From positions 5,084,001 to 5,148,000 of the forward strand of contig JAETXT010000007.1 in the NCBI GenBank assembly GCA_019188255.1: a DNA stretch of 64,000 nucleotides. The letters run 5' to 3'. This document shows, one piece after another, positions 45,815 through 57,931 of this stretch. The notes under the pieces were generated by a model. The model did not search any database. It was not told the DNA's origin and saw only the letters and a list, made by a program, of their open reading frames with translations. The number at the start of each line of letters is the position of its first letter. Within the stretch, counting starts at the first letter, position 1. Made by a program: the position numbers and the translations under genes. This DNA is from Verticillium longisporum. Its lineage: Eukaryota; Ascomycota; Sordariomycetes; Glomerellales; Plectosphaerellaceae.

Positions 45815-47643
45815 CGTGCTTATTGGTCCGGGGTTTCTTCGTGCGAGTCTTCTCAGGAGTGGTCGCTCAGCCGGAGCATGCGATACTGTCGGCGCTGGTG
45901 ACAATGCAGCCCAGGACGGGAAGGCAGATGATACCCCAATCGATATTCTGGGTGGGAATCAGGATGCTAGATCCAGACATTCAGACAGCAGGTGGGCTAC
46001 GCTGCTTCTCGTGGGGTTGTCGACGCGATAAGAGTGGTAGAGACAGCCCCGGTTGCCGTTTGGTGCTCTCGGCGGTCAGTATGTTGCGCACTGTCGGGAA
46101 TTTGCGATCAGGGCATCGAGACGACGAGCCATTGAAGGGTGGTGACGAGGAACAAAACAAGCACAAGAGAAGAAAAGTCGCTTGCAGCAAGTCGTCGTGA
46201 AATGACGGCGCGGCGACACCGGCTAGCGCTGGCGGTGGTGGGGTCAATCGGGGGCAACATTGCGAAAACGAGGAAGGCCCGGTGCAGGGTAGGTAGGTGC
46301 ATGGGGGCGTGGGCGTGGGCCTTGAACGTTGAGGGTGGTCCTTGGGTTTTTGGCGTCGTACCTCCGAGGCACGCGGAGACAGGTTCGCGTGCTTTCAAGG
46401 AGGTCTGCTCCTCGAGGCCCTTTGGCCTTTTTCATGTTCATCACAGTCAAGGCGCCGCGCGACAGGGCATTTTGGCGAATGCTCTTTGGCGCCAGTTGGC
46501 TCCTCGAGGCATTGTCCGCAACATTCCGCAATCGGCGGGGGGGTAATGCGTCTCAACGGGCGCTCACCACTTTTTTTCCAGTCTTCAGCCCAAGTACCTA
46601 CCTCAGGTACCTGGCCGCCCGGAGGCACCACGCAGTGGCAACCCTCCTGGCAACCCTCCTGATGACATCAGCCCCGGACTGGTCATGCCGTATGATGACC
46701 CTGGACCCAGACCTAGTCCGGCTAGCCCACTACCTTAAACCTCACTGTTGCAAATAAACACGCATCAGGCCCCTGTCTACAAGACCTGTTTTTCGGCACC
46801 AGACACAAGCTTATATCTGGTTGTTTTCTCATTCACTTGCAGCTGGTCTGCCCGACTGCAGACGTTGGCATCGATATCACCCAAATCCTGACACGGATAA
46901 GAGACACCCTGACAAGCATTGGCAAAAGCTTGAGCGCAAGCTTTTCATCGAGACCATTGGTCTCTCCACAGCCAAGCCGGCGTCTCAACTCTGGGCGCCA
47001 AGACGGCATTACATCCGATTCTTGTATTCTGCCGAGAGAGGCTTAATGCATATCAAAGGTTTGGATCATCACTTTCACCAATAGGCCCAAAGTGCAGTAT
47101 CAGTGCTGGTCAATGATGGCGCGGGGCCAATTGGCGCTATATACTATCACAAATCCGACACATTGACCCCTTTCCCCCACGGCTCTGCAGAATACAAAAG
47201 TGCATATACGTATGCAAGCAAAGAGCTCGGTCCGCGGGAGTTGAGAGGCGTGACGAGAATGCCCTGGATCTAAGGTCACACGACGGAAACGAAGGAGAGC
47301 AACAACTTCAAATGCCATCCTTTCGATGCAATCCAGTGCAACGAACGATACTTCTTTTCCTCCCGGTGCTGTGTTGGTATCATGTTCAAACTGGAATCCA
47401 AATGGGTGTGAATGAGGACGAAGGCGAAGAAAGGGAGAAGCTGGCATAAGGCCAATGTGGTACAGCCGTGAGTGTCAAGGGGCCACGCTCGGCCCTGCCA
47501 AGCGGGGAAAGTCGTCAAGTGGCGTAAGGGTTATCTCGGGCTGGTGAAGCTCTTGTCGACAAAGAAAAGAGGCCGATAGGGCAGGGTATGTAGGTGTTAC
47601 GAAGGAGAGGATAGGGTTGTATGCGGAGAGGAATTCGAGGTCA
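45815..47643. other. intergenic, no gene seen
   Basis: Holds the 5' region of the antiporter and the 3' region of the cytoskeletal gene. Open frames are short overlapping shadows. The only candidate repeat is a doubled TGGCAACCCTCC near 46640. Confidence 0.5.
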
Positions 47644-50600
47644 TCACTGACCGAACGCGGCATGCGTTTGATGCGCTTCTTGTAAAGCTGACGCATGTCA
47701 GTACACGATATGATTTGGTAGAGAGAGTTTGACTTACTGTGCAGGACGCTGAGCTGACCCGCACGACCTTCGCACGCGATCTGTAGGCTCGATCCGTCGA
47801 CAAAGTCGAGGACCACGCTGTTCGGCAGCTCCTGAATCTCGACATCTGGGGTATAGGGGTTGCGGAAGTCACTGAGGTGGTATCTCTTAACACCGACGCC
47901 GCCAGTCTTGCCCTTGTGCATTGAAGGAGCAGTTGTGGCGCTAAGAAGGAGGAATCCCTGAGAGTCCAGACACATGGTGCGGCGTTTCCAGAGCAGATTG
48001 TCGGGAAACTGGACGTTCACGTCACCCATGTAGGCCAAGACTGAGGACTGTTGCTGGCTGCTCTCACGAGTGACACCACGGGCAGCCATCGTGTCGGCTA
48101 GAGTTTCTTCTTGAACGGTAGGAGAGATCGTTGTGGGAGAAAGGACCTTGCCGCGGCTGGCACTGAGCGACGACGACAAGCGGCGCATGAACCTACCAGC
48201 GCGACTCTTCTTCTTGTCGCTGCTCATTGACTTGCTATCGTCGCCAGAACCGCTCGTTTCCGTAAACATGGAGGGCGACATGGCGCCGGCGGCTGCGTCT
48301 TTGCTGATGGAGGAGCGTCGACTGCTGATCGACAAGCGACGTGGGAACCCACTGTTGTGGTGTGTCGACGGTGGACGCGAAGAGGGTGAGCGCCCAGGGC
48401 TGAGCGGAGTAGACCCGCTCGTAAGGACGTCGCTGGTAGCAGTGGTCAAGGACTTACGGCGCTCCTTGATAAAGTCTTTGACGATGCTGAGGGAAGAACG
48501 GCGCGGCGTTTCGTCCTCTTCATCATCCTGTGCCTGCGACATGCGCTTCTCTCGCGATGCCCTCCTCTCCTGAATCGTCTCGCGGGGAATGGATGCGGAC
48601 ACCAACTCGGCCCGCTGGTGGTTTACCTCGAGGGGAGATATCTTGAAGTCCAAACGATTAAATTCAGCCGGATCTTTCGGGGCTCGAGCGAAGCAGCAGC
48701 TTGGCTAGGGTCTCGCACAATGCGTGCGGTCACGGAAATGGACTCTGGACGGCCACGCGGCATCGAATCTGGCGAGGGAATGATGGGTCCTTCGAACATG
48801 GACAGCCTGCTGGCGACAGACGTCGACCTTTCACGTCGGACCCTCATTTCTGGGGATGCGTCCCGCGACTCTGAGACGGCCGTGCTGGGAGGGCTACCCC
48901 TCTGCTGACGGGTCAGAGAGGTGGCACGATCAACGACAGAGGGAGACCTAGAAGGCTCTCGCGTGCTGTTTTTACGAACGGAGAAGAACTGTGCCGACGG
49001 CGCGTTGATGCGGGACGAAGCTTCGCTGTTGGCAGAGGAGCCGGAGAGCTGCTCAAGAGCCTTGATACGTTGCGAGATCTTGGAACCCATTTTGCCGGTC
49101 TTGGGGGCGAGGTGTTGGTTGCCCGACTGCTGCTGGGTGATCTTGTGTAAATAGGCGGCGCCAGACGAGAAAGACCGAGCCGAGCTCTGCGAAACGTCGG
49201 TTGGAGTGAGGAGATTTCCACGGACGGGATTCGAAGTCGTTCGTACAACACTGCGCGGACTGCCCTTCGTGCTACTAGCGTTGCCCGCGGTGGTAGCGTG
49301 CCTCTGTGGACTGGGAAATACCGGGGTGATGGGCGATTTTGAGACAGACATGGGCTGTGCTTGTTCGACCGTAGCTGACTGAAGTTCGTTCATCAAGGAT
49401 TCGTCATCGGAGAGATGAACCTCCGACCGAACCTCTGGTGTGTCGAGATCTGTGCGGATGGGCTCGATGGTCTTACGCTTGGAGTGGCGTTTCTTGCCTG
49501 CAGTCGCTTCAACGTCTGCCTCTGGGTTTGTCGATAGCGAGTGCGCGGGAGGGACATCGTCAGAGGGGGGTACGATGGTAGGGACCTCGAGTACAGGCGA
49601 TCTCGGGCTGCTGAGCTCGCGGCTGGAGAAGCGCGACGTTGGAATGGCAAGGCTCGGTGATTGAGGGGATGTCGGGGTTTTTGGTGGTGCTTCGGATTCC
49701 CCAGGTGAGGTCAGCCTGGCAAGCGGCGCGGCGACGTGACTTGAAAACTTGGAGATGGGCGGCGTCAGGGGCGTTATCGAGTCTCGCTCGATTGATGCAT
49801 CTTCGGATACTTCTTTAGCATGGCTGCTTTCTGGAGCGCGCTGCTCCTCCGACGGTCCCGAATGGGAGCTGGGCATTGGAGTCATCTCTATCGGTGCGGT
49901 AGCAACGTCCGCAGCTACAGTGACGACGGCGTCTGTCGCAGGAACACCAGCGGCTTCTGGGCTCGGCTTGTCCACGTCGTTGTCAGCGGCGTCGCCCAAA
50001 TCGATACTGTCGGCTTCATCAGCATCCTTTCCCGCCTGAGATTCTCGAACAGTTTCATCGGTGGACTCGGACAGCGAAGAGGCTTTGGTCGACTGTTCAG
50101 GTTCAGAAGAAGTAACGAGCGGAGAGGTGGGCCGCGAGTCACTGCGCGTTGACTCGGATGGGTCCGTCTGCGTGGAAATAGCTGAGGCGTCGCCGGCGAG
50201 GCCGGATTCGAGAACAACCGCAGACAGCTGATGTTCCGCTTGCTCGGGTGTTGTCGGGGTCTCGTCGGCGGTCGCTTCGTCGGCGGTCGCTTCGTCGACG
50301 GAATGGCGAGTTTCTTCCACTGGACTGTCGGGTACGGGAACCGCCGTAGGCTGCAGGGTCATTTGTTTCCGCTTCTCACGCATCTGCATAGCCTTCATAA
50401 GCCGTGCCTTCTCGGGTGTCATGGTCTGCTTGACCGAAGCGGAGAAGGTGGACAGAACGGGAGACTTCATTGAGACGCCAGAGCTTGTCGCGGGGCGGCC
50501 AGAACTCGTAGGTGGGCGCATCAGTTCGTGGGTTAACGTTGGTGACGTTTCGGGCAGAGGGATTGATGCTACAGTTGCGACTTCGGCAAGCTCGTCGTCG

Positions 50601-51652
50601 TGCTCAACAAGCTCATGTTCATTATTGTCCGGCATTTTCTTGCGCTTTCCGTCTTTAGAGTAGGAGCGGGACTTGAAGCCTGCAGGCATTTGCGAAACAG
50701 GTCGGAAGGTGCCTGCCGTTTTGGGGCGGCCACTGACATCGAGCGACGGCCGTGGACCGAGCTTGACCTTGGGCTTCCCGTAGGGGTAGGAGGAATAGCT
50801 GTATAGGTCAGGGCGCGCCGTTTGGGACGACATCCGCCTTTCGCTGTCGTCGGTCGGTGACGTTGGCGGCGCGGCCCCGACAAAGTCTGGCGGTTCAGAC
50901 GACGGAGAGAATTCCCTTTCTTCGGGAGACGACGCCAGGTCAGCGTTCAAGGTAACCGGAGGCACAGGTGCAGGTGTTTTGGGCGTTGTCGACGCGTCTG
51001 ATGGGTCATCCTCATTGAGTCCCGTATCATCCTCGTGAACCACCGACTGTCTCTTGCTGGCTCTCTGTTCTTCCTCCTCCTCCTCAGCAATCTCCATTAA
51101 ACGTCGCCTTCTGAGAGAACTGGTAGAAGACGAGATAGAACCCGAGGCGGCATGCAGAGAGCAAGCAGCCGACAGCTTTGTGTCCTTTAATTCTTTGGCG
51201 GTCGAGATCGAGAAGGTAGTGTTGTAAGGCGCGAACCTCTCGCATACGGCATTGAAGTGGACGGTCACTCGAGCTGCAAAAACACCATCAGTCGTGATCC
51301 CTGAAGAAGGGAGGGGAGAGGCCGTCATAGCTACCTTGTATGAGCCGGGAGGTGTCTTCAGGCAAGTACTTGATGATGACATTCCGTCGGCGGTATCGCA
51401 GAAAGCCGAACAGGGGCGAGTTCTCCTCAAACTGAGCAATATTGTTTCGCATCTCAACTATGCCACCGTTGCCGCGACTGAGGACGTCGACTTCGTCTCG
51501 ACTGGCATATTTGAGGAGGAACCTATGAAACTTCTTAGCAAGGGAGTCAACCCATGTCGATATCACGGAGACACATACCATCCTCCTGGCTCGGCCGCAG
51601 CAGCTTCGTGTGCCTCCTTGATCAGGGCTCCGTCAAGCCCGTTCAACGACAT
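47644..51652 (-). CDS. ADF-H domain cytoskeletal protein with C-terminal PH-like domain
   Basis: Exons: 51652-51579 (MSLNGLDGALIKEAHEAAAA), 51522-51335, 51273-47738 and 47687-47644. Introns are 56, 61 and 50 nt. The N-terminal 110 or so residues look like a coactosin/drebrin-type ADF-H fold, an actin-binding module (WFLLKYASRDEVDVLSRGNG; FGFLRYRRRNVIIKYLPED; ARVTVHFNAVCERF). About 900 residues of Ser/Pro/Glu-rich disordered sequence follow. The C-terminus (VQFPDNLLWKRRTMCLDSQG; LPNSVVLDFVDGSSLQIACE; VLHTLQEAHQTHAAFGQ) resembles a PH-like domain. One base is missing near 48672 (LEPRK to DPAEFNRLDFKISP). Total is about 1,280 residues. Likely acts at cortical actin; the precise role is unknown. 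Confidence 0.75.
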
Positions 51653-53811
51653 GCTTCCTAGGATTGGTGAGCCGAAGCTTGCCACCGGCTAGTTGTCGGC
51701 AAGTGGTAGGCGGGATCCAGTATCAGCTCTTCGGGCTAACGTTCGCGGCACAGAGGGAGGAAGATGCCAGACACGTAGCATAAGCTTGGTCCAGGGCTGT
51801 TGACAGAACACAGGAGAGGGGCCGCGCGCATGGGAAGCGGTCGAGAAGCTCGGGAAAGGGCCTCAGAGACGGAAGCTTCTGCAGATAAAGAGGCTTGCTG
51901 TGGTGCGAGTTTCGGGGTGTATCAGCAACGTGAGCGAGTGGTGTTGTGGCCGGCGGATGTCGAACGAAGAGGAATGCACCAGAGGCGCTGGCTGGAATTG
52001 GGGGGATTAGGGGTGGATCGGAGCGATCTCATCAGATGAAATGTACGGCAGCGTTGACAGGCCAAAAAAAAAAAAGAGAGATAGAATGTAAAGCGGCTGA
52101 ACAAAGAAACAGAGCAAGAGTGATAGAGCGCTCTCGTGGTGGGATTCAGACGTTGTGGTGTCTGCTGGACATCGAGGGGGAATCGACAGCACACGATGGA
52201 CCAAAAAATGAGGGTCGTCGGACAGAAACACGACAGATGAAGCACTGGGCAGACAGGTGGATTGGGATTGGATGTCACTCCCCAATCTCCAGAGCGGCGG
52301 GCCGGGCTGGCCTCCACTCCAGTTTAGGGGCAAGGACGGTGCTTGGCGAGAAAGACAAAGATTCAAGGGTGGACTGCTCGCACTAGTGTTGTAATGGCAA
52401 GCACTCTCCCTGCGAGCTCGGGCCTCCATGCATGGCTCTCTCATTATGCATGCCACCATCCATCCCATCTTCTCGTGCGCACCTGTCCATGTTTAGTGTG
52501 CCGTCAGCTTGAGCCTTACAGTACGAGGCGCGTCCAGCTGGTGCTTTGAAGACTTCCATACCAAGTCTGCATCCTCGCTTCATCTCAGTGTCGAAAGAAG
52601 GCTTGCGGAACAGTCATGTATTATCGCCAGCCTACCTTTGCTCGCTTCGACGACTTTGCACCACCTTGGCACGTGGCGCATGGTGCATGAAACAATCCCC
52701 CATCCAGCCGTCAACGCGAAATTAGCTCTCCATCCCGCATCCCCTCTTCAATGACGGGACCCCAAACACATCTCGGGGGATTTGGAGATTTGCTCAAAAG
52801 ACCGTCGTCTCAGTTCTTCAGGACAATACCGCTATCCTTGTCTCGAGGGAAATGTGAGTAGATTGCCGAGCCGTACTTGATTGACGATACGTGCCACTCC
52901 GGGGTTGCAGTTTCCCAAGTTGGTGTCAGCGGGGAGGCGGGAGACATGTTGCTTTTCCCTCCGCGATACGGCAAGAACAATTCTGATCGGCTCCGGCAAA
53001 TTCAGTACTCCTCACCGTCAGCGCGTACAGTACTTGGGACGTCTCAAATATTGCCCCAAAAGCTGGCAAGAGACATGCGTCACAACCACCCGTCTCAACA
53101 ATTCGTCACAACCACCCGTCTCAACAATTCTGGTTTTGACACGAACCATCATTGCTTCTGCGTGAACCTTCTCGCGGATGACGATCTCAGCCCATGGCCA
53201 TGACCATTGCGCTTGGGCCTTGCAGAAAACAGGATTCTCCATCGTCTATGGCATTATCCTTGACTCTGTGAGCCTTGCTGCGGCTCCACGCAAGTCCGAT
53301 CCGGTCCTTGCCAGCGATCCAAACTGCTCCTCGCTCGAAAGAATCCGTCATTCAGCTGCCGACACGCTGACTACGGGAGACGCGGCTCGTTCCCACTACA
53401 ATGCAGAACTTTCCCGAAAAAAGTTTGCTGACGAATCCCAGCTTTGAAAATGAAATCGCCCAAGCTTGCTGTCAGTCCACAAGGACAGTAGCGTCCTGCC
53501 GACTGACATGGCTGAACAGGGTTGGGATGAAGACGTGCGGAGAGCAGTGATGCTAAATGGGGTCAAAGCGGCTTCACAAAGGAGGGGTACACACCAGGGG
53601 TTCAAATTCTCGTCGGGCCGCCCACTTCAATCGTACAATGGCAAGGTTAAGAGTTCAAAATGGGCCTTGGGGGGGGATAGAAAGCTATGTAGAAAGTGTT
53701 TACAAGAGCATACTGGACAATACTGAGAGGAGCCATTTCCTTGGGGAATTCCATACGCCGTTTCCATGCCATTCGTTATTTTCTGCTTCACAAATTCAAC
53801 GCTCCGCTGAT
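51653..53811. other. intergenic, no gene seen
   Basis: Lies 5' of the ADF-H gene and 3' of the mitofusin gene. It has a 12-A run near 52066 and a 24-bp duplication near 53080-53128 (CGTCACAACCACCCGTCTCA). No coding or RNA gene was recognised. Confidence 0.5.
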
Positions 53812-56607
53812 TCATTGGGAGCCCCCGACAGCGCCGGGAGGCGGTGCCTCGAGGTCGACAGCCTCGAGCTGGGCACGCTGGTCAGCGCTTGATCTGACCA
53901 GGTTGCCGAAGTACTTGAGTGCCACCTGGCTCTCCTTTTTGACCTTGAGCGTCTCCTCTCGGCGGATGCCAAGGTCCTTGACACTCTGGTCGAGGCCAAC
54001 GCGGAGATTGTCGGACGGGATACGGAACACCTTGCGCTCAGACGACGAGGTGCGTGACGAGTAGTCGTGGACGTAGTCAAGGGCGTGATGCTGTGTCGAA
54101 ATTTTGTTCGACAGGCGGTGCGGGAGAGAATTAGGGATCTGGTTGAGGATATAAGCTGCAGCAGAGATGGCTAGGACACATGTTAGCAACACGATGCGGC
54201 GAAAAGGGGGCGAGGGTGGGCAAGACTCACCGGCGACAACGAGGCTAGGCAGGATGAGCCTACGCAGGTTGTCATTGCTGACGAGCTTCGCAGCATTGAC
54301 GGCATGATCCATCCATCCGTTCAGTCCAACGACCCGCGGCACAAGGGCACCCGCCAGCGTGAGAGCCATACCAGTTCCTGCGACCTTTTCTTGCTGCTGG
54401 AACAGTGTAGGCCAGTCAACAAAGTCCCATAGCTCGGTGGGTACGTCAACCTGCCTGGCCATGGAGTCGCGTTTCCTCTTGAACATGACGTCTGGTCGGA
54501 AGGTAAGGTTTTGAAACTCATCGCCGACGTGCAAGATGCCAAGTTGTTTGATTGCGTTGACTCCGCCGACCGTCCGATCCCGGGCATGCTGCTCGCACAG
54601 AGCAACCGACTCAGAAATGTGAGCCATCATGGCCTCCTTGAGCTCCGCCGCATACTCAAAGGCGCTAAAAATGCCAGGGTACTCGACACCATGGTTGTTG
54701 TCGCCAGCTTGCTCGATGGCGGAGTTCAGCGTACTCCTCGTATGGTCGTAAATCTCTTTGCATGTTTGTTCGATGGTCCGATCAATCTCGTCGCCGACCT
54801 CAGACTTGGCTTTCCTGCTGGTCTCAAGCTGAGGCTCAATCTCGCGCAGCTCCGCTGTGACTCGGTCAAGCTCTCCTTGTGCCACGTCGGTATTCACATT
54901 GGCTAGTGTGTTGACGTCGTTCAGAATATTGAGCAGATACGTCTTGGCCGGCGCCAACTTGGACCTGGCGCGCTTTTCCAAGACGAACCTGCGAAGAGAC
55001 TGCTCAAGGTTTTCGAAGCTGCGAAGCTTCTCAATGTCCTTGCCCTTGCCCTTGGGGTCATCGCTGGGATCATCACCTCCGCCGCCGCCGCTCGAGCTGC
55101 CGCTGCCGCCGCCGCTACCGTCAGGGCCGCCTGGAGGCGGACCAGTAGGGATAGCGTTGCTTGACACAAAATGCACGAGCTCCGACGCTTCCTTTCCGGT
55201 CTGTGGGCTGAGTAAGTCAACTTGATCGAGAATCATCTTCTCACACCTCGCCTTGTCCCGGATGACGTCGAATCCGTTGACGACCATGAAAAGATAGGCC
55301 TTTTCCTTAGCTGCTGCCCAGATGAATTCCTTGGCGGTCATGGTGAAATGGTTGGCCGCTGAAACGACAAATACGACAACGTCAATCTCTTCCTGACGCG
55401 CGAAAACGGCTGTGGTCTTGGTTGTGTCCGAGTTGAGGCCAGGCGCGTCGATGAGCGCAATGTCCACCACGCCGTTGTTCAGCAGTGATTCGTCAATGGT
55501 CCGCACGTCCTTGACGTAGACCTTACACAGGGTGTAGGTAACGTTGTCAAGAACAATATCTTCGAGTGCGGCCAGCTTGAAGACGTCGTACGTGGATTCA
55601 TCGTGTCGATCGTATGTTGCGTCTTTGTGCACGGCGTGTACTTCTTCCATTCCTCCGTTCTCCCTAGCGTCCAAAACTTCACAAAAGATGGATGTGCATG
55701 GCTGCTGGTCCTCGGGCAAAATCTTTCTCCGCAACAGCGCGTTGCAAAAGGTTGATTTTCCCGCGTTCAGGTCGCCAGTGACGAGAACCTTGCTGGACGT
55801 GTCTTCGATGCGATCGCGCAGACTCATGAGGTGTCGGATGCTCGAACTGATCTGGCCATCCAGTAACGACGCAATGGAGCTCTTTTCAAGCGAGTGCACG
55901 AGCTCTGCCTGGTGCAGCGCTCCCAGCTTGAGGTCGAGCTTTAGGATGGAAAAGTCTTGGGCGATTTGCGGTGTCACCAGCCGTGGCTCGTCTGCTGTCC
56001 TCCTCCTGTCCTGAGCCCTGCTGGACTCAGCTTCCTCGTGCGCGTCAGCGGCCGTGGTCATGGATCGTCGCAGCATCGGCCGCGACACGGGCGAAGATGG
56101 TTCAGAGCTTCGGGGGTTGCCCCTGGTCGCCTGGTCCTGAGAGAAGCCCGGCCGCGTGGGTCCTCTCGGCGTTGCTGGGACCTCGGTTCGTTGGACAGTC
56201 GGGTAGTGCGCAGGCCATTGAGCGTTCATCTCCTGAAGTTCCCTGAGGAGCTCGACGACCTTGCTGATCGAGCGACCGAGCGCCGAGCGATGTGCGTTGT
56301 ACCATAGCTGGTAGACGGCGCCGGCTGGCGAGCGGCGGTCGACATCAGGTTGCGTGGCGTGGTTGAGGGCGAGTCTTGTGTTGTAGTCGCCATCGGCGCT
56401 GCCGCCGTAGCCAGAGTCTTGGTCAAGCATCGCCTGGAGATGAGCGGCGTGAGCAGATGTTGAACCTGTGCCTACTGTCATGAACTGCGGTCGGCTGGTT
56501 GATGATGCCGATGATGGCTCGGGCGCGCTGGGGGTCGCCGCATCGTCGCTTTCGACCTCTTGGCCCATTGGGCTCTTGCCCTTTCCGGAAAAGTAGTCCT
56601 GGCTCAT
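53812..56607 (-). CDS. fzo1: mitofusin (Fzo1-type dynamin-like GTPase)
   Basis: Drives mitochondrial outer-membrane fusion. ATG 56607 (MSQDYFSGKGKSPMG). About 170 residues of disordered N-terminus are followed by helical sequence, then the GTPase domain: G1 VTGDLNAGKSTFCNALL (about residue 275), switch Thr in QPCTSIF, G3 LIDAPGLNSDTTK, and a G4-like VVNGFDVIRD where NKxD is more usual. A Gly/Ser-rich insert (GGGGGDDPSDD) sits behind the GTPase domain. Two membrane segments follow (MALTLAGALVPRVVGLN; and LPSLVVAAISAAAYILNQI after splicing), then the C-terminal heptad region ending GGSQ. A 60-nt intron (54230-54171; GTGAGT, TGCTAACATG, CCTAG) keeps the frame open when unspliced, so the spliced product is 911 residues rather than 931. 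No frame errors. Confidence 0.95.
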   Translation of the reverse strand: MSQDYFSGKGKSPMGQEVESDDAATPSAPEPSSASSTSRPQFMTVGTGSTSAHAAHLQAMLDQDSGYGGSADGDYNTRLALNHATQPDVDRRSPAGAVYQLWYNAHRSALGRSISKVVELLRELQEMNAQWPAHYPTVQRTEVPATPRGPTRPGFSQDQATRGNPRSSEPSSPVSRPMLRRSMTTAADAHEEAESSRAQDRRRTADEPRLVTPQIAQDFSILKLDLKLGALHQAELVHSLEKSSIASLLDGQISSSIRHLMSLRDRIEDTSSKVLVTGDLNAGKSTFCNALLRRKILPEDQQPCTSIFCEVLDARENGGMEEVHAVHKDATYDRHDESTYDVFKLAALEDIVLDNVTYTLCKVYVKDVRTIDESLLNNGVVDIALIDAPGLNSDTTKTTAVFARQEEIDVVVFVVSAANHFTMTAKEFIWAAAKEKAYLFMVVNGFDVIRDKARCEKMILDQVDLLSPQTGKEASELVHFVSSNAIPTGPPPGGPDGSGGGSGSSSGGGGGDDPSDDPKGKGKDIEKLRSFENLEQSLRRFVLEKRARSKLAPAKTYLLNILNDVNTLANVNTDVAQGELDRVTAELREIEPQLETSRKAKSEVGDEIDRTIEQTCKEIYDHTRSTLNSAIEQAGDNNHGVEYPGIFSAFEYAAELKEAMMAHISESVALCEQHARDRTVGGVNAIKQLGILHVGDEFQNLTFRPDVMFKRKRDSMARQVDVPTELWDFVDWPTLFQQQEKVAGTGMALTLAGALVPRVVGLNGWMDHAVNAAKLVSNDNLRRLILPSLVVAGESCPPSPPFRRIVLLTCVLAISAAAYILNQIPNSLPHRLSNKISTQHHALDYVHDYSSRTSSSERKVFRIPSDNLRVGLDQSVKDLGIRREETLKVKKESQVALKYFGNLVRSSADQRAQLEAVDLEAPPPGAVGGSQ

Positions 56608-57021
56608 ATTTGTAGTTGCGCGATGGAAGACGGCATTGTCGGGGGCTTTTGTAGGTTGAAGGATGTATCGGGAATGTTTTGCGTCTGGTATCCAGTCCCC
56701 AAAGGCATTGCATAATTCTGGGTCCAGAGCGGCAAATTTGCCCCATTGTAAGGTAAATGGCGGTCGTGATTGGTCAGCGGCTCACGGTGACGCTGACAGA
56801 GGGCTGGGAAGCGTCCAAACAGGTTGCCAAGATAGGTTTATCTTATCACCGGCCGACCGGTGATGCGTGCCTTGGCGACCCCATGTCCATTGGCACAGTG
56901 CCCCCAAAGCCAACTTCCTAGTTCCATCGCCAGGCTTCAGGCATACACAACAACCCATCTCGACCGCGCCTCGTGGATACTCGACCTTTGTATTCGTGTT
57001 GCCATTCTCCCTACCGCCACG
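56608..57021. promoter_or_regulatory. shared divergent promoter region
   Basis: 414 bp between the divergent starts of mitofusin and vps2. It contains a near-palindromic ACCGGCCGACCGGT near 56848-56861. No known site was assigned. Confidence 0.35.
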
Positions 57022-57931
57022 ATGAATGTAGGACACTCTGCCCACGCCGCAGACCCTCAAGGGCACAGAGTCGGCTCGATGCTAACGTGGGCTGTATAGA
57101 TCCTGGAATACATGTTCGGGAAGCGCATGACGCCAGCGGAGCGCCTGCGCAAGAACCAACGCATGCTCGACAAGGCGATTCGCGAGCTCGACCAAATCCG
57201 AGTCAAACTGGAGAAGCAGGAGAAGACGCTGGTTACGCAGATTAAACAGAGTGCGCAAAAGGGACAAATGGGCGCTTGCAAGATCCAGGCCAAGGATCTC
57301 GTGCGTACGCGAAGGTGGGTTCTCTCGGTATCGAGTCCAGACAGGAATGGGCTAACATTTTTCAGGTATATTGAGAAGTTCTATTCGATGCGCAGCCAGC
57401 TGCAAAAGATCTCTCTCCGCCTACAGGCATGATTACCCCGCCAATTTAACATGTACGTGTCAGCTAACCTACGTATCAGACCTACCGCACAAACGAGCAG
57501 ATGATGCAGGCGATGAAGGGAGCTACGACTGCTCTTGGCAGCATGAACCGTTCGATGAACTTGCCGGCCCTCCAACGAATTGCCATGGAGTTTGAGCGGG
57601 AGAACGATGTCATGGAACAGAGGCAAGAGATGATGGACGATGCCATCGATGATGCCATGGATGAGGGAGAGGAGGAGGAGGGAGAAGAGGTGGTAGAGCA
57701 AGTACAGGAGGAGATTGGCATTGAACACAACTCCGCGGTACGTAAACTTGATTGGATGGAGTCTTACTACGAAACTGACCAGCGTGGCAGCTCGACGAGA
57801 CCCCCACGGGCGTGCAGTCAAGCGCAGTACCGGAACAACGAGTTGCGCAAGCCATTGGCGGCGAAGGCGGCATGGGCGGAGGCGGGGCGGACGATGATCT
57901 ACAGGCACGACTTGACAGCCTCAGGCGGTGA
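57022..57931 (+). CDS. vps2: ESCRT-III subunit Vps2 (CHMP2 type)
   Basis: Acts with Vps24 and Snf7 in endosomal membrane scission. Five exons: 57022-57027 (only ATG AAT), 57100-57314, 57366-57426, 57480-57737 and 57791-57931, totalling 681 nt and 226 residues, with the frame intact. Signature blocks are ILEYMFGKRMTPAERLRKNQ, MLDKAIRELDQIR, GACKIQAKDLVRTRR, YIEKFYSMRSQLQKISLRLQ, TYRTNEQMMQAMKG and EFERENDVMEQRQEMMDDAI. The acidic C-terminus ends in a MIT-interacting motif (LQARLDSLRR) that recruits Vps4. The third intron (57427-57479) appears to start with GC instead of GT, with a GCTAAC branch and CAG acceptor. The six-base first exon is required to obtain the conserved MNILE start. Confidence 0.95.
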
